The notes: a model not told the origin generated them from the sequence alone. Shown: positions 26,629-34,369, counted from the first letter of the stretch. The stretch is 64,000 nt of DNA from JANQIO01 sp965229625 (GCA_965229625.1 CBDDJJ010000001.1:1302001-1366000); one strand, 5' to 3'. Numbers and translations are program-made.

Positions 26629-27071
26629 GTCACCCGCTACCGCCGGAAGAGAGCATCACCGCGCTGACGGGCCATCGTTTTCCCGGTGGGCGCTATACCG
26701 TGGCGCACTGGGAAAGCACCCTGCTGACCGACTGCACCGGGGCCGAGCGGCTGCCGGGCGGGCAGGTACACCCCATCGCCCTGTTCCACGTGCCCTTCCT
26801 TGGTGGCGGCACCAGCATCGCCGAGCTGTTTGCGCTGGGCCAGGCCGAGTCGGACCTGTCGATCATGATCGAGGGTTACGACTGGGAGTTCTTCACGCAC
26901 TTGCAGGAGAACACGGAATACGACGTCAGCGGCGGCATCACCCTGGCCGAGCGCTGCAATGATGGTGGCCGCATCTACGACCGCATCCGCTTTGTGTTCG
27001 AACTGGCCGACGGCGACGCCATCGCCGCGCGCTCCACCATCACCTGGCACTTCACCCGGAACACGCTGTGA
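26625..27071 (+). CDS. MaoC-like N-terminal (FAS1-type dehydratase) hotdog protein
   Basis: A 148-residue protein that appears to have the hotdog fold of the N-terminal half of MaoC-like dehydratases, judged from the late strand IRFVFELADGDAIAARSTITWHFTR and from its partner. The match is weaker than for the following gene. Both of its ends overlap neighbours by four bases (26625-26628 and 27068-27071), so it is strictly coupled. With the next gene it could form a two-chain enoyl-thioester hydratase, as in actinobacterial HadAB-like pairs. Confidence 0.6.
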   Translation: MSHPLPPEESITALTGHRFPGGRYTVAHWESTLLTDCTGAERLPGGQVHPIALFHVPFLGGGTSIAELFALGQAESDLSIMIEGYDWEFFTHLQENTEYDVSGGITLAERCNDGGRIYDRIRFVFELADGDAIAARSTITWHFTRNTL

Positions 27072-27472
27072 ACGTCACTGCAGGCGACAGCATCCCACCC
27101 TGGGAGATGGCCAGCGTGTCGGCGGAGAAGATGAAGACCATGGCGGCCATCCTCCGCGACCCCAATCCCCTGCACTGGGACCGCGACGCGGTGGCGGCGC
27201 TACCGCTGGGCCTGGGCCGGCGCACCATCAACCAGGGCCCGCTGGGGCTTGGCTACATCGTGAACATGTTGCACGCCTGGCAGGGCCCCCGGTGCCTTCA
27301 GCGCATCACCATGACATTCCCACAGGTGGTACTGGATGGCGACCATGTGATTGCGCGCGGTGTGGTGGAGTCCGTCGAAGGCGAACTGGCCCACTGCGAG
27401 GTATGGCTGGAGCACAGCGACGGCCGCCGCCTGCTGGTGGGCAATGCCACCGTGCGAATTCAAGCGAGCTGA
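27068..27472 (+). CDS. MaoC-like hydratase/dehydratase (hotdog)
   Basis: A 134-residue hotdog protein of the MaoC type. The hydratase-2 motif is recognisable as AAILRDPNPLHWDRDAV, where the Asp-x-x-x-(L/I)-His pair supplies the catalytic dyad, followed by NQGPLGLGYIVNMLHAW, the long central helix. Such enzymes add water across enoyl-thioesters. It overlaps the preceding hotdog gene by four bases and precedes the SDR by 20 bp. Confidence 0.8.
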   Translation: MNVTAGDSIPPWEMASVSAEKMKTMAAILRDPNPLHWDRDAVAALPLGLGRRTINQGPLGLGYIVNMLHAWQGPRCLQRITMTFPQVVLDGDHVIARGVVESVEGELAHCEVWLEHSDGRRLLVGNATVRIQAS

Positions 27473-27491
27473 ACGGATCGACGAGAAAGCA

Positions 27492-28190
27492 ATGGACACA
27501 CCTGTATGTATTATCACCGGCGTTGGCCCGGGCACCGGCAGCGCCCTGGCGCGGCGCTTTGCCGAATACTACCGCGTGGCAATGATTGCCCGCGATGAGG
27601 AACGTCTGTCAGCACTGGCAAAGGCAGTACCCAACACCAGTGTGTGGCCCTGCAACGTGGCAGACAGTGATGCCTTCGGCGCCACACTGGCGGCGATAGA
27701 AGCGGAGCTGGGTCCGGCGCAGGTAGTGGTTCACAACGCCGTGGGCGGCGGCATGGTCGACATCATGGAACTGGAGCCGCGGGTGCTGGAGCGCAATTTC
27801 CGGGTCAACACCATGGCCCTGCTGCAGCTGATCCAGACCTGCGGGCCGCGCATGGTGGACGCCGGCAAAGGGGCGATTCTCGCTACCGGCAATACCGCCG
27901 CCTACCGCGGCCGGGCGGCCTTCTCCGCCTTCGCCCCCACCAAGGCGGCGCAGCGTATTCTGCTGGAATCCGCCGCCCGGTCACTGGGCCCGAAGGGCGT
28001 GCACTGCTGCTATGTGGCGATCGACGCGGTGATCGACGTGCCCTGGACCCGGGAGTGGTACAGCGACAAGCCTGATGACTTCTTCTGCCAGCCTGCGGAC
28101 ATTGCCGAGGAGTGCTACCGCCTGGCCCACCAGCCGCGCTCAGCCTGGACCTTCGACTCGGTGATTCGGCCCTTCGGGGAAAACTGGTAG
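27492..28190 (+). CDS. Short-chain dehydrogenase/reductase with altered active site
   Basis: A 232-residue SDR-fold protein. The nucleotide-binding motif is TGVGPGTG near 9-16, and NAVGG stands in place of NNAG. Where classical SDRs have Tyr-x-x-x-Lys this one has F147-A-P-T-K151, and the catalytic Ser position reads Thr (T135). A similar Phe/Lys arrangement occurs in some divergent SDRs, so it may still bind NAD(P) but use another mechanism. ATG 27492 gives the Rossmann start. Last gene of the PNPOx-hotdog-hotdog-SDR set and convergent with another SDR. Confidence 0.82.
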   Translation: MDTPVCIITGVGPGTGSALARRFAEYYRVAMIARDEERLSALAKAVPNTSVWPCNVADSDAFGATLAAIEAELGPAQVVVHNAVGGGMVDIMELEPRVLERNFRVNTMALLQLIQTCGPRMVDAGKGAILATGNTAAYRGRAAFSAFAPTKAAQRILLESAARSLGPKGVHCCYVAIDAVIDVPWTREWYSDKPDDFFCQPADIAEECYRLAHQPRSAWTFDSVIRPFGENW

Positions 28191-28203
28191 CGCCAGTCGG
28201 CGC

Positions 28204-28974
28204 CTACAGGCCGCCATCCACGTACAGGCACTGGCCGGTAATCCAGCTTGCCGCCGGCGAGGCCATGAACACCACGGCGCCACCGATATCCTCTACCCGG
28301 CCGAGTCGCTTCAGCGGCAGGGCGATGGCATCTTCCAACGCGGGCAGACTCTCTTCCGTGCTGCCGGTGGACTCCATGAAATTCTGCGTGGGAATCGGGC
28401 CCGGGGCGATAGCATTCACGCGAATGGCGGGCGCCAGCTCCACCGACAGGGTTTGCGTGAGGCTGTTGGTGGCCGCCTTGGCCGCTGCATAGGGACCATT
28501 CTTGGGCTGGGGCCCCATGGCCGTGCGCGAAGAGATGTTGATGATGCAACCACCCTCCTTCGGTATGCAGCGCGCCGCCACCGTGGAACCGGCCCACACC
28601 GCCTTCAGGTTGAGGTCGAGCTGGGCATCCCAGCGATCCTCCGAGGTGCGGGTCAGGTAGCGCGGTGTTGCGTCCGGCAACCCACCGGCATTGTTGACCC
28701 AGATGGTGGGCGCACCCAGCTTCGTCACCACCTGCTCAGCCAGGGCGTCGAGTTGCGCCATGTCGGTGACATCCGTCGGCACTGCCAGGCCGCGCTTGCC
28801 GAGGGCCTCGATGTCGGCCACCACGTCGGCGAGGTCGTCGGCATTGCGGGACGCCACCGCCACATCGGCACCGGCTTGCGCCAGGCAAAGAGCGATACCG
28901 CGGCCAATCCCCTTGCCGCCACCGGTGACCACCGCCACCTGCCCGTCCAGGGCAAAAGAATCAAGCACCCCCAT
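28204..28974 (-). CDS. Short-chain dehydrogenase/reductase (classical)
   Basis: A 256-residue classical SDR. TGGGKGIG (17-24) binds the cofactor, NNAGG is at 94-98, the catalytic Ser is in NISSR (148-149) and the Tyr-Lys pair is Y162-A-A-A-K166, followed by the usual NAIAPGPIPT. The full catalytic set makes it an active oxidoreductase, unlike its convergent neighbour. The ATG at 28974 has GGAGG eight bases upstream; a GTG one codon earlier is possible. Substrate not assignable. Confidence 0.9.
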   Translation of the reverse strand: MGVLDSFALDGQVAVVTGGGKGIGRGIALCLAQAGADVAVASRNADDLADVVADIEALGKRGLAVPTDVTDMAQLDALAEQVVTKLGAPTIWVNNAGGLPDATPRYLTRTSEDRWDAQLDLNLKAVWAGSTVAARCIPKEGGCIINISSRTAMGPQPKNGPYAAAKAATNSLTQTLSVELAPAIRVNAIAPGPIPTQNFMESTGSTEESLPALEDAIALPLKRLGRVEDIGGAVVFMASPAASWITGQCLYVDGGL

Positions 28975-29011
28975 CACACACCTCCTCTATCGAAGTCCAG
29001 GTTGCAGCGCG

Positions 29012-29434
29012 CTACAGCAGCGCTGCCACACAAAAGCCGAGCAACACCAGGTTGGCGACCAGCCCGAGCAGGAAGAACCAGCTACGGGGGCTGGGATTCA
29101 CATCCGTGGAAATCGCGTAGTACAGCGTCATGTGCACAATGCGCGAGATGGCGTACACCCACACCAGGATGCCGGTCCAGGTATCGTTGGCGCCGACCAG
29201 GACTGCCAGGAAGACAGTACCGAGCATCGCCGGCAGGTTCTCCAGCGAGTTCATCCAGGTGCGTTGGGTGCGGAACACCACCGACTCATGGCCGAGGCCT
29301 TCGTCCATCTTGCCGGGTATGGCACCCGGCGCCCGCGCTTTCTTGCTGCTGGCAATCAGCTGCTGCACCAGCACGGTAGCGAGAATCACCGCCAGGCCGG
29401 CAAAGGCGGCGGAATAGTCATTAAGGAAGTTCAT
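29012..29434 (-). CDS. MAPEG-family membrane protein
   Basis: A 140-residue four-helix membrane protein of the MAPEG family (microsomal glutathione transferase-like). The signature FRTQRTWMNSLENLPAML is at about 54-71; hydrophobic helices flank it (FAGLAVILATVLVQQLI, MLGTVFLAVLVGA, WFFLLGLVANLVLLGFCVA). Enzymatic activity of bacterial members is mostly untested. It sits 37 bp upstream of the convergent-side SDR on the same strand, after the small zinc-ribbon gene. Confidence 0.85.
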   Translation of the reverse strand: MNFLNDYSAAFAGLAVILATVLVQQLIASSKKARAPGAIPGKMDEGLGHESVVFRTQRTWMNSLENLPAMLGTVFLAVLVGANDTWTGILVWVYAISRIVHMTLYYAISTDVNPSPRSWFFLLGLVANLVLLGFCVAALL

Positions 29435-29452
29435 TATTGTTATCTCCGGGTA

Positions 29453-29638
29453 TCAACGCGCCTCATTGCGGGTCTTGCCGCAACGAACGCATTTGTAGCT
29501 GGTCACCAGTTTGCCCTGTTTCACGTCGAAGCGCTTCTCGGTGTCCACCTGCCACTTGTGGTGGCCATTGCGGCACAGGGTATTACCCCTGTGCTTTTCC
29601 TTCAGGGACTTTTTCTTAAAGGGAAGAACATCGGCCAT
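29453..29638 (-). CDS. Small zinc-ribbon-like protein
   Basis: A 61-residue basic protein I cannot name. It has a probable zinc site built from CRNGHHKW near 22-29 and CVRCGKTR near 50-57, separated by a Lys-rich hairpin. The Lys-rich N-terminus (KKKSLKEKH) suggests nucleic acid or ribosome contact. Composition and codon use match the neighbouring genes, supporting a real gene. It lies between a stem-loop after the VOC gene and the MAPEG gene. Confidence 0.7.
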   Translation of the reverse strand: MADVLPFKKKSLKEKHRGNTLCRNGHHKWQVDTEKRFDVKQGKLVTSYKCVRCGKTRNEAR

Positions 29639-29646
29639 AGGTGCAA

Positions 29647-29673
29647 GGGGCCAGGCGCTGGATGCCTGGCCCC
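29647..29673 (-). terminator. Stem-loop downstream of the VOC gene
   Basis: Perfect 10-bp stem GGGGCCAGGC (29647-29656) / GCCTGGCCCC (29664-29673) with a seven-base loop, between two minus-strand genes. It lacks a clear U-run, so it may be a weak terminator or a processing structure. Confidence 0.5.
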
Positions 29674-29680
29674 GGACAGC

Positions 29681-30055
29681 TTACATCCGGTGCAGGGCGC
29701 AGAGCTTGTTGCCGGAAGGGTCGCGGAGGTAGGCCAGGTACAGGGTCATGGCGCCTTCGCGAACACCGGGCGGATCTTCACAGGTCGTGCCGCCATTGGC
29801 CAGACCGGCCGCGTGCCAGGCATCAGCCTGCTCGGGCCCGGTGACCGAGAAGCCCACGGTGCTGCCATTGCCGCAGGTCGCGGCTTCGCCATCGATGGGC
29901 TTGCTGATCGCGAAGATACCGGTTTCGGCAAACCAGAACACCCGCCCCTTGTCGTCCATCACCCCTTCGGGGTAACCCAGGCTACCGAGCAGGGCATTGT
30001 AGAACTTGCGGGATTCCTCGATATCGTTGGCACCGACCATCACGTGACTGAACAT
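29681..30055 (-). CDS. VOC-family (glyoxalase/dioxygenase fold) protein
   Basis: A 124-residue vicinal-oxygen-chelate protein. The paired beta-alpha-beta modules show as MFSHVMVGANDIEESRKFYN at the start and ADAWHAAGLANGGTTCEDPP later, ending YLAYLRDPSGNKLCALHRM. Members include glyoxalases, dioxygenases and resistance proteins; this one is of the uncharacterised lactoylglutathione-lyase-like group. The ATG at 30055 has GAGGAGAG upstream, so a longer in-frame start is rejected. Function cannot be refined. Confidence 0.87.
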   Translation of the reverse strand: MFSHVMVGANDIEESRKFYNALLGSLGYPEGVMDDKGRVFWFAETGIFAISKPIDGEAATCGNGSTVGFSVTGPEQADAWHAAGLANGGTTCEDPPGVREGAMTLYLAYLRDPSGNKLCALHRM

Positions 30056-30126
30056 GGTTCTCTCCTCTGTTTGTGGCCGTAATTGCCACCGTGTGTGAAT
30101 TGAAGGTGCATGAGTATACATCCCCA

Positions 30127-30789
30127 TTACCCGAGGCCCACCCGCCGCAGGCTGGCCGCCAGCAGCAGTGCCCCACTCAGGGTCAGCCACAGCGCCAGTA
30201 TCGCGGCGATGACAATCAGCGGGTGGTTGAAATCGTGCCCGCCGGTGTAGTCCATGAAATGCAGGGTCAGCAGGAAATCCACCAGCTCGGTGCGGTTGTT
30301 GCGATGGCCCAGCACATGTCCGTCTTCGGTGCCGACGAACACCATGGTCTCCACCCGGTCGGCAAAGGCAACACGCCAGACGGTTTCCTCAAAGAAGGCA
30401 TCGGCGGCCGGCATCATCTCCTCGCCGGGCGGGGTTCGATAGCTCTGCCGGGCGATGGCCAGGGCACGCGCCGCGTCGATGAGTACCGGCTCGCCGGTGA
30501 AGGCGTCGTAGAGCCGACTGCTGTCACGCCCGGCAACGCGATAGACCAACGTGTCGGCAACATGCTGCAGGCGAACGCTCTCGATGCCGGCAAAGGGCCT
30601 CGGCAGGGCTGAGACCGGCAGCAGCGCCTCGGTCACCAGCGGCGCTTCAACAAGATCCGCACGGGTAGCATTGCCCCGGGCGAGGTCTGCGTCCAGCAGG
30701 CTGATCAGCAACCCGCTGCCGATCCAAAGCAACACCTGGAGGAACACCAGCAGCCCCACCCAACGGTGTAGCTTGCGCAGCGTCTTCAC
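30127..30789 (-). CDS. PepSY-domain membrane protein
   Basis: A 220-residue protein with an N-terminal membrane helix (about 10-30, after LRKLHRWVGLLV), a periplasmic region with PepSY-like sequence (ARALAIARQSYRTPPG and VWRVAFADRVETMVFVG), and a C-terminal helix (PLIVIAAILALWLTLSGALLLA). The LHRWVG and LHFMDYTGG motifs are shared with iron-regulated PepSY proteins. It overlaps its paralogue by four bases, so the two probably form a complex. Role (siderophore-iron reduction or membrane redox) is inference. Confidence 0.8.
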   Translation of the reverse strand: MKTLRKLHRWVGLLVFLQVLLWIGSGLLISLLDADLARGNATRADLVEAPLVTEALLPVSALPRPFAGIESVRLQHVADTLVYRVAGRDSSRLYDAFTGEPVLIDAARALAIARQSYRTPPGEEMMPAADAFFEETVWRVAFADRVETMVFVGTEDGHVLGHRNNRTELVDFLLTLHFMDYTGGHDFNHPLIVIAAILALWLTLSGALLLAASLRRVGLG

Positions 30790-31487
30790 GCCGGGCCCCG
30801 GCGCACGAAGCGGTAGTAGAGCAGCCAGACGCCACTCAGCCCCATCAACAGGGACAGGCCGGCCACCATACGCAGCAGCAGGTTATTGATATCGGTGCGC
30901 GCCTCGTAGTCCATTATGTGCAGCATCCAGAGAAAATCGAACACCCGCCACAGGGTATGGCGTCGTTTGAGAAAGGCACCGCTAACCGGGTCGATGTAGA
31001 AGCTGCTGCCCCAGGCGTCGTCAAAGTTCACCTGCCAGACGGGCAAGTCGAGCGTCGCAATCTCTGAGGGAGGGCTGCGGGTAATCAGCTCGGTGCGGGC
31101 CACGGCGCTGGTACCGCGATAATTTGCCTCAGCGGCGCGAGCAGCCTCAGCAGCGCTCAGTTCCTCCAGGGGTTCGCCGGTGATTGCGTCTACCGCGCGC
31201 CGCACACCGCCTGTAGTCGTTACGAGATACACCGGCTGGTCCAGCCGCGCTACCAGTTCGAAATCCGTGACTGCGCCCTGCAAAGCAAGCACCTGCGAAG
31301 GTGGCAATACCTCATCGAGCGCGTCATCGACGATCGGGTGTACCTCCCTGACCAGCATATCGCCGTGAATGATGTCGAGGTCGACCGATACCATGTAGAC
31401 GCCGGAGACCGCCCACAGCACCAGCTGCGCGCCAACCACGATTGCGAACCACTTGTGCAAGCGGCGAGCCAGACGCCTGGGTGACAA
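30786..31487 (-). CDS. PepSY-domain membrane protein (paralogue)
   Basis: A PepSY membrane protein with the same plan as the next gene: RRLARRLHKWFAIVVG and a membrane helix, periplasmic PepSY segment (FELVARLDQPVYLVTTTGGV; VWQVNFDDAWGSSFYIDP), then LHIMDYEARTDINNLLLRM and a final helix. The start is uncertain. A TTG at 31487 follows GCAGGA and gives 233 residues, matching the paralogue; an ATG at 31631 would add 48 His/Arg-rich residues with no ribosome site. The paralogues align over their full length. Confidence 0.78.
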   Translation of the reverse strand: MSPRRLARRLHKWFAIVVGAQLVLWAVSGVYMVSVDLDIIHGDMLVREVHPIVDDALDEVLPPSQVLALQGAVTDFELVARLDQPVYLVTTTGGVRRAVDAITGEPLEELSAAEAARAAEANYRGTSAVARTELITRSPPSEIATLDLPVWQVNFDDAWGSSFYIDPVSGAFLKRRHTLWRVFDFLWMLHIMDYEARTDINNLLLRMVAGLSLLMGLSGVWLLYYRFVRRGPA

Positions 31488-31744
31488 GAGAAATCCTGCT
31501 TCAGTTTGGAAGGACGCTGGCCTGCCCCGCAAGCCAGCGCGGAAATGGTAATGACGATAGTTGTAGCGCACAAGCTGAGCATGCCGGTAAGTCTGGTCGC
31601 TTCTGTGGGGAAACGGCAGCAACTGCGACACTGGCCAGGACTAGACTGACCAGAGCCAGGCCTGCATGAAAGCATGCGGGTTGGCACGCCCTACTTTCGA
31701 TTAATGCAATCAAGGCGATCAAGGATGATCGCGAGGAAATTACA

Positions 31745-31996
31745 ATGGATACGAACGCATTCAGCGGGAAGGAAACCCCAACACCACTCGACTCGCATCT
31801 GGCAGGCTGCGTTAGCGGCGGCAGCGGCTCGAACGGCTACAACAAAGCAAAAACCACAACGGCAGTCTTGTCAGAGAGAAACTGGTCCGGGCTTCTAGCC
31901 GGACAGAAGACAGCCTCTTTTGAAGCATCACCCGGGCCCATCTTCTATGGTGGCGGCGGACCCGGTCGGCCGATCATTCCACCCCGCTTTCGCTAG
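31745..31996 (+). CDS. Small peptide with possible double-glycine leader
   Basis: An 83-residue unrecognised peptide. The ATG has GAGGAA six bases upstream (31733-31738). Residues 15-26 read LDSHLAGCVSGG, with Leu at -12, Val at -4 and Gly-Gly at -2/-1 as in double-glycine leaders of microcins, though -8 and -7 deviate. The remaining 57 residues are Gly/Ser/Thr-rich and end in a Gly-rich hinge followed by PGRPIIPPRFR, a Pro/Arg tail recalling proline-rich antimicrobial peptides. It lies next to a microcin-like gene pair on the other strand. A chance ORF cannot be excluded. Confidence 0.5.
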   Translation: MDTNAFSGKETPTPLDSHLAGCVSGGSGSNGYNKAKTTTAVLSERNWSGLLAGQKTASFEASPGPIFYGGGGPGRPIIPPRFR

Positions 31997-32005
31997 GTAA
32001 CAACA

Positions 32006-32043
32006 GATTCGGCGATGGGGTTAGCTATCCCCATCGCCGAATC
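32006..32043. terminator. 15-bp perfect hairpin between convergent small genes
   Basis: Stem GATTCGGCGATGGGG (32006-32020) and its exact complement at 32029-32043 around an eight-base loop. It sits ten bases after the small plus-strand peptide stop and covers the last codons and stop of the minus-strand two-TM gene. No strong T-run, but it probably ends transcripts from both sides. Confidence 0.7.
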
Positions 32044-32332
32044 TCTCGGCGTACGACTTGCTGGTACCCCACCAGATTATTTCACCCCAAATGGCACCGG
32101 CACACGCCCACGTCGCCAGGTTGCTCAATACCACCATTTCAGCACTAATGCGCAAGGAATCAGGGTCCTGAAGGAGAAACCAGGTCATTGCTAAAAAACA
32201 GAACCCGCCAAATACAAGGACTCCTCGAACAAGCACAAATCGCCAACGTCCGAGAGCAAGCAATTCCTGCCACTTGAGTTGCTCTTCGGCGTCCCAGGTC
32301 TTATACATTGAACAGTAGTGATGGAGTTTCAT
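32021..32332 (-). CDS. Small two-TM protein, candidate bacteriocin immunity protein
   Basis: A 103-residue protein of no recognised family. It has a polar, Trp/Lys-rich start (MYKTWDAEEQLKWQELLAL), two membrane helices at about 31-54 and 64-87, and a charged tail ending AERFGDGDS. Small two-helix membrane proteins directly downstream of bacteriocin precursors are often immunity proteins; it lies 54 bp after the microcin-like gene on the same strand. The immunity role is inference from position and topology. ATG 32332 follows AGGTG; ATG 32305 is an alternative start. Its 3' end forms one arm of a perfect hairpin. Confidence 0.6.
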   Translation of the reverse strand: MKLHHYCSMYKTWDAEEQLKWQELLALGRWRFVLVRGVLVFGGFCFLAMTWFLLQDPDSLRISAEMVVLSNLATWACAGAIWGEIIWWGTSKSYAERFGDGDS

Positions 32333-32386
32333 AGCGCACCTATGCGGTAGGGCCCAGCCGCTGAAACCGGCAGGGCCCATTCATAT

Positions 32387-32707
32387 TCAGCGATGATTGG
32401 CTGTGAGCCGTTTGTCCATTCCACTGTTTGCGGCCGAAAGGCCTACGGATCGAGCAGCCCAACCCACCCTCACAAAGCCCGTTGTTACTCCCGCAAGCCC
32501 TGCGGTAGCGCCTGCCGCAGCTCCAAACAGTGCTCCGCGCACAGTGCCTCCAAATGTCCCGTGCGAAATGTAGCCGTTAACTCCGCCTACGACAGTCCCA
32601 ATTGCCAGACCAACTGCGCCGAACCCTCCGCCGACCTTCGTGAGTTCCGAAGATTGCAGGGGTTGTATGACTTTTCCACGGGCATGTTTCCATGTATTGC
32701 CTTCCAT
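32387..32707 (-). CDS. Class II microcin/bacteriocin-like precursor
   Basis: A 106-residue peptide with the plan of colicin V-like class II microcins. Residues 17-28 read LQSSELTKVGGG, matching the double-glycine leader consensus at every key place (Leu -12, Glu -8, Leu -7, Val -4, Gly -2 and -1). The predicted 78-residue mature part is rich in Gly and Ala with many GxxxG motifs (e.g. VVGGVNGYISHGTFGG, GALFGAAAGATAGLAG), then a basic tail. ATG 32707 follows GGAG; an upstream in-frame start exists at 32752. No C39-peptidase ABC transporter is in the window, so export would depend on a distant one. Glycine-zipper membrane proteins are the alternative. Confidence 0.65.
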   Translation of the reverse strand: MEGNTWKHARGKVIQPLQSSELTKVGGGFGAVGLAIGTVVGGVNGYISHGTFGGTVRGALFGAAAGATAGLAGVTTGFVRVGWAARSVGLSAANSGMDKRLTANHR

Positions 32708-32843
32708 AGCATTGTCTCCAAAGTCCAAAACAAAATAGAAATGCTCCACCAAAGCTGAAGGGAGCCATTCCTAAAGGTAGCTGTACTACTCAAACACAGC
32801 GCACTGAAGGAACACCACAAGCGATCAAGCTGGTGTTGGAAGC

Positions 32844-34223
32844 CTACTCCTGCATCACCCTGGCGAGTCGCTCCGGCTGGCGCCAGACGCCGCCGAGCAG
32901 GCGCCATAGGTAGCAAACTGCGAGGGAGATAACCATGATCACAAACGCCACCCAGGAGAGGCGCGGGCCGGCGTCATAGACGATGATGATGAAGTACTGG
33001 GCGACCACCATCAGCCAGTGCAGCAGGATCGACGTGGTCATCAGCCAGCGGGTATCGCCGGCACCGCGCAGGGCTCCGCCAGCGACCAGGATGGTGGCAT
33101 CGGCCAGTACGTAGAAGCTCAGGCCCACCATCATGAAGCTGCCCAGCGTGACGATCTCGGTGAAATCGGCGCCGGACTGGGCAAACAGCATGATCATGTC
33201 GCCTCGGAACACCGTGAAGGCAATCGCCAGTACAGCGCCGTAGCTGTATGCGATACGCATGGCCGCCCCGATCACCGCATTGGCCTGGCTCAGGTCGCCG
33301 GCACCCACGTAGCGGCCGATCAGGCTGATGACTGCGATGTGCAGGCCGATCATCGGTACAAAGGACATCATGTCCCAGTTGAACACGATGGACGCCGCCG
33401 CGCCGGCGGCGATGCCGTAAGACTGGAACATCATCAGGAACAGGTTGAAGGTGGCCACGTTCATGAACATCTCGAAGCCCGACGGCACACCCAGGCGCAG
33501 GTAGCGGCGCATAATGCCCATGTCCAGCCGCCAGGAGTCCATTACTGCAAAACGCGCACGGTGCACCGGGTGGAGGAAGAACACCAGAAACACCGCCACG
33601 GCGAAGCCCGTGGCGATAACCGTGCCCCAGGCGGCGCCGGCGATACCCAGGGCGGGCAGGCCCAGCTTGCCGAAGATCAGTACGTAGGACAGACCGATGT
33701 TCAGCAGCACCCCCAGCACGTCGGCAATCATCACTACCCGCGTTTGACTGATGCCGGCGAAGTAGGAGCCGATCACTGTTTTCAGGCACTGGAACAGCGC
33801 GCCTACCATGAGGATCTGGTAGTAGTTGCGCTCCAGCGCCAGTTGCACAGGCTCGTGCCCGGCCTTGCCGAACATGGCGTATACGCCGACCGCGGCCAGC
33901 AGCAAGGCCGGCAGCGCCGCCACCGACAGCAGCCAGCCCTGGGCAACGACCCTGGGGCACTTGTGCATCTCACCGCGACCGTAGTACTGGGCGGACAGCG
34001 CGTTGGCGTAGGACAAGGTGCCGGTCAGCAGGGAGATGGTAAAGAAACCGGCCACCCCCCCGGCCATGGCCGCCGCCATGTATTCCGGCCCCAGGAAAGA
34101 CAGGAACAGCCGGTCGCAGAACACCATCACCGCGAAAGAGCCCTGCGACACCACCATGGGAACGGCGATGTGCAGCAACTCCCGCGTGGTATTGCGCGGC
34201 GCTGTGGGCTGCGGTGCATTCAT
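32844..34223 (-). CDS. MATE-family efflux transporter
   Basis: A 459-residue multidrug and toxic compound extrusion protein, a cation-driven antiporter with about twelve membrane helices in two homologous halves. The start ELLHIAVPMVVSQGSFAVMVF is the typical first helix, and VSQTRVVMIADVLGVLLNIGLSYVLIFG-like sequence marks the fourth to fifth helices. ATG 34223 is chosen because the protein then starts a few residues before helix 1, as in the family; ATG 34256 adds eleven residues. Substrate unknown. It lies upstream of the microcin-like gene on the same strand, 136 bp away. Confidence 0.9.
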   Translation of the reverse strand: MNAPQPTAPRNTTRELLHIAVPMVVSQGSFAVMVFCDRLFLSFLGPEYMAAAMAGGVAGFFTISLLTGTLSYANALSAQYYGRGEMHKCPRVVAQGWLLSVAALPALLLAAVGVYAMFGKAGHEPVQLALERNYYQILMVGALFQCLKTVIGSYFAGISQTRVVMIADVLGVLLNIGLSYVLIFGKLGLPALGIAGAAWGTVIATGFAVAVFLVFFLHPVHRARFAVMDSWRLDMGIMRRYLRLGVPSGFEMFMNVATFNLFLMMFQSYGIAAGAAASIVFNWDMMSFVPMIGLHIAVISLIGRYVGAGDLSQANAVIGAAMRIAYSYGAVLAIAFTVFRGDMIMLFAQSGADFTEIVTLGSFMMVGLSFYVLADATILVAGGALRGAGDTRWLMTTSILLHWLMVVAQYFIIIVYDAGPRLSWVAFVIMVISLAVCYLWRLLGGVWRQPERLARVMQE

Positions 34224-34311
34224 GACGGTGGGCCGGAAAAAAAGGGCGCGTAGCATATCACCGCCAACCGGAAGCGGGAATGAAATCGACAAAGATGGCG
34301 CCGCGGCCGGG

Positions 34312-34339
34312 CCTGACCAGCCAGCCACTCGGCTATAAT
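34312..34339 (+). promoter_or_regulatory. Predicted sigma-70 promoter of the lipocalin gene
   Basis: A perfect -10 TATAAT (34334-34339) sits 30 bp before the lipocalin ATG, with CCTGAC (34312-34317) as a -35 candidate at 16-bp spacing. Confidence 0.55.
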
Positions 34340-34369
34340 CCTGTCTTTCACAAACGTCGGAGGACTTCC

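Noticed and set aside
33018..34253. 411-codon plus-strand open frame opposite the MATE gene
   Set aside because: His/Gln/Arg/Gly-rich shadow; no membrane or domain signal, while the minus strand encodes an obvious transporter.
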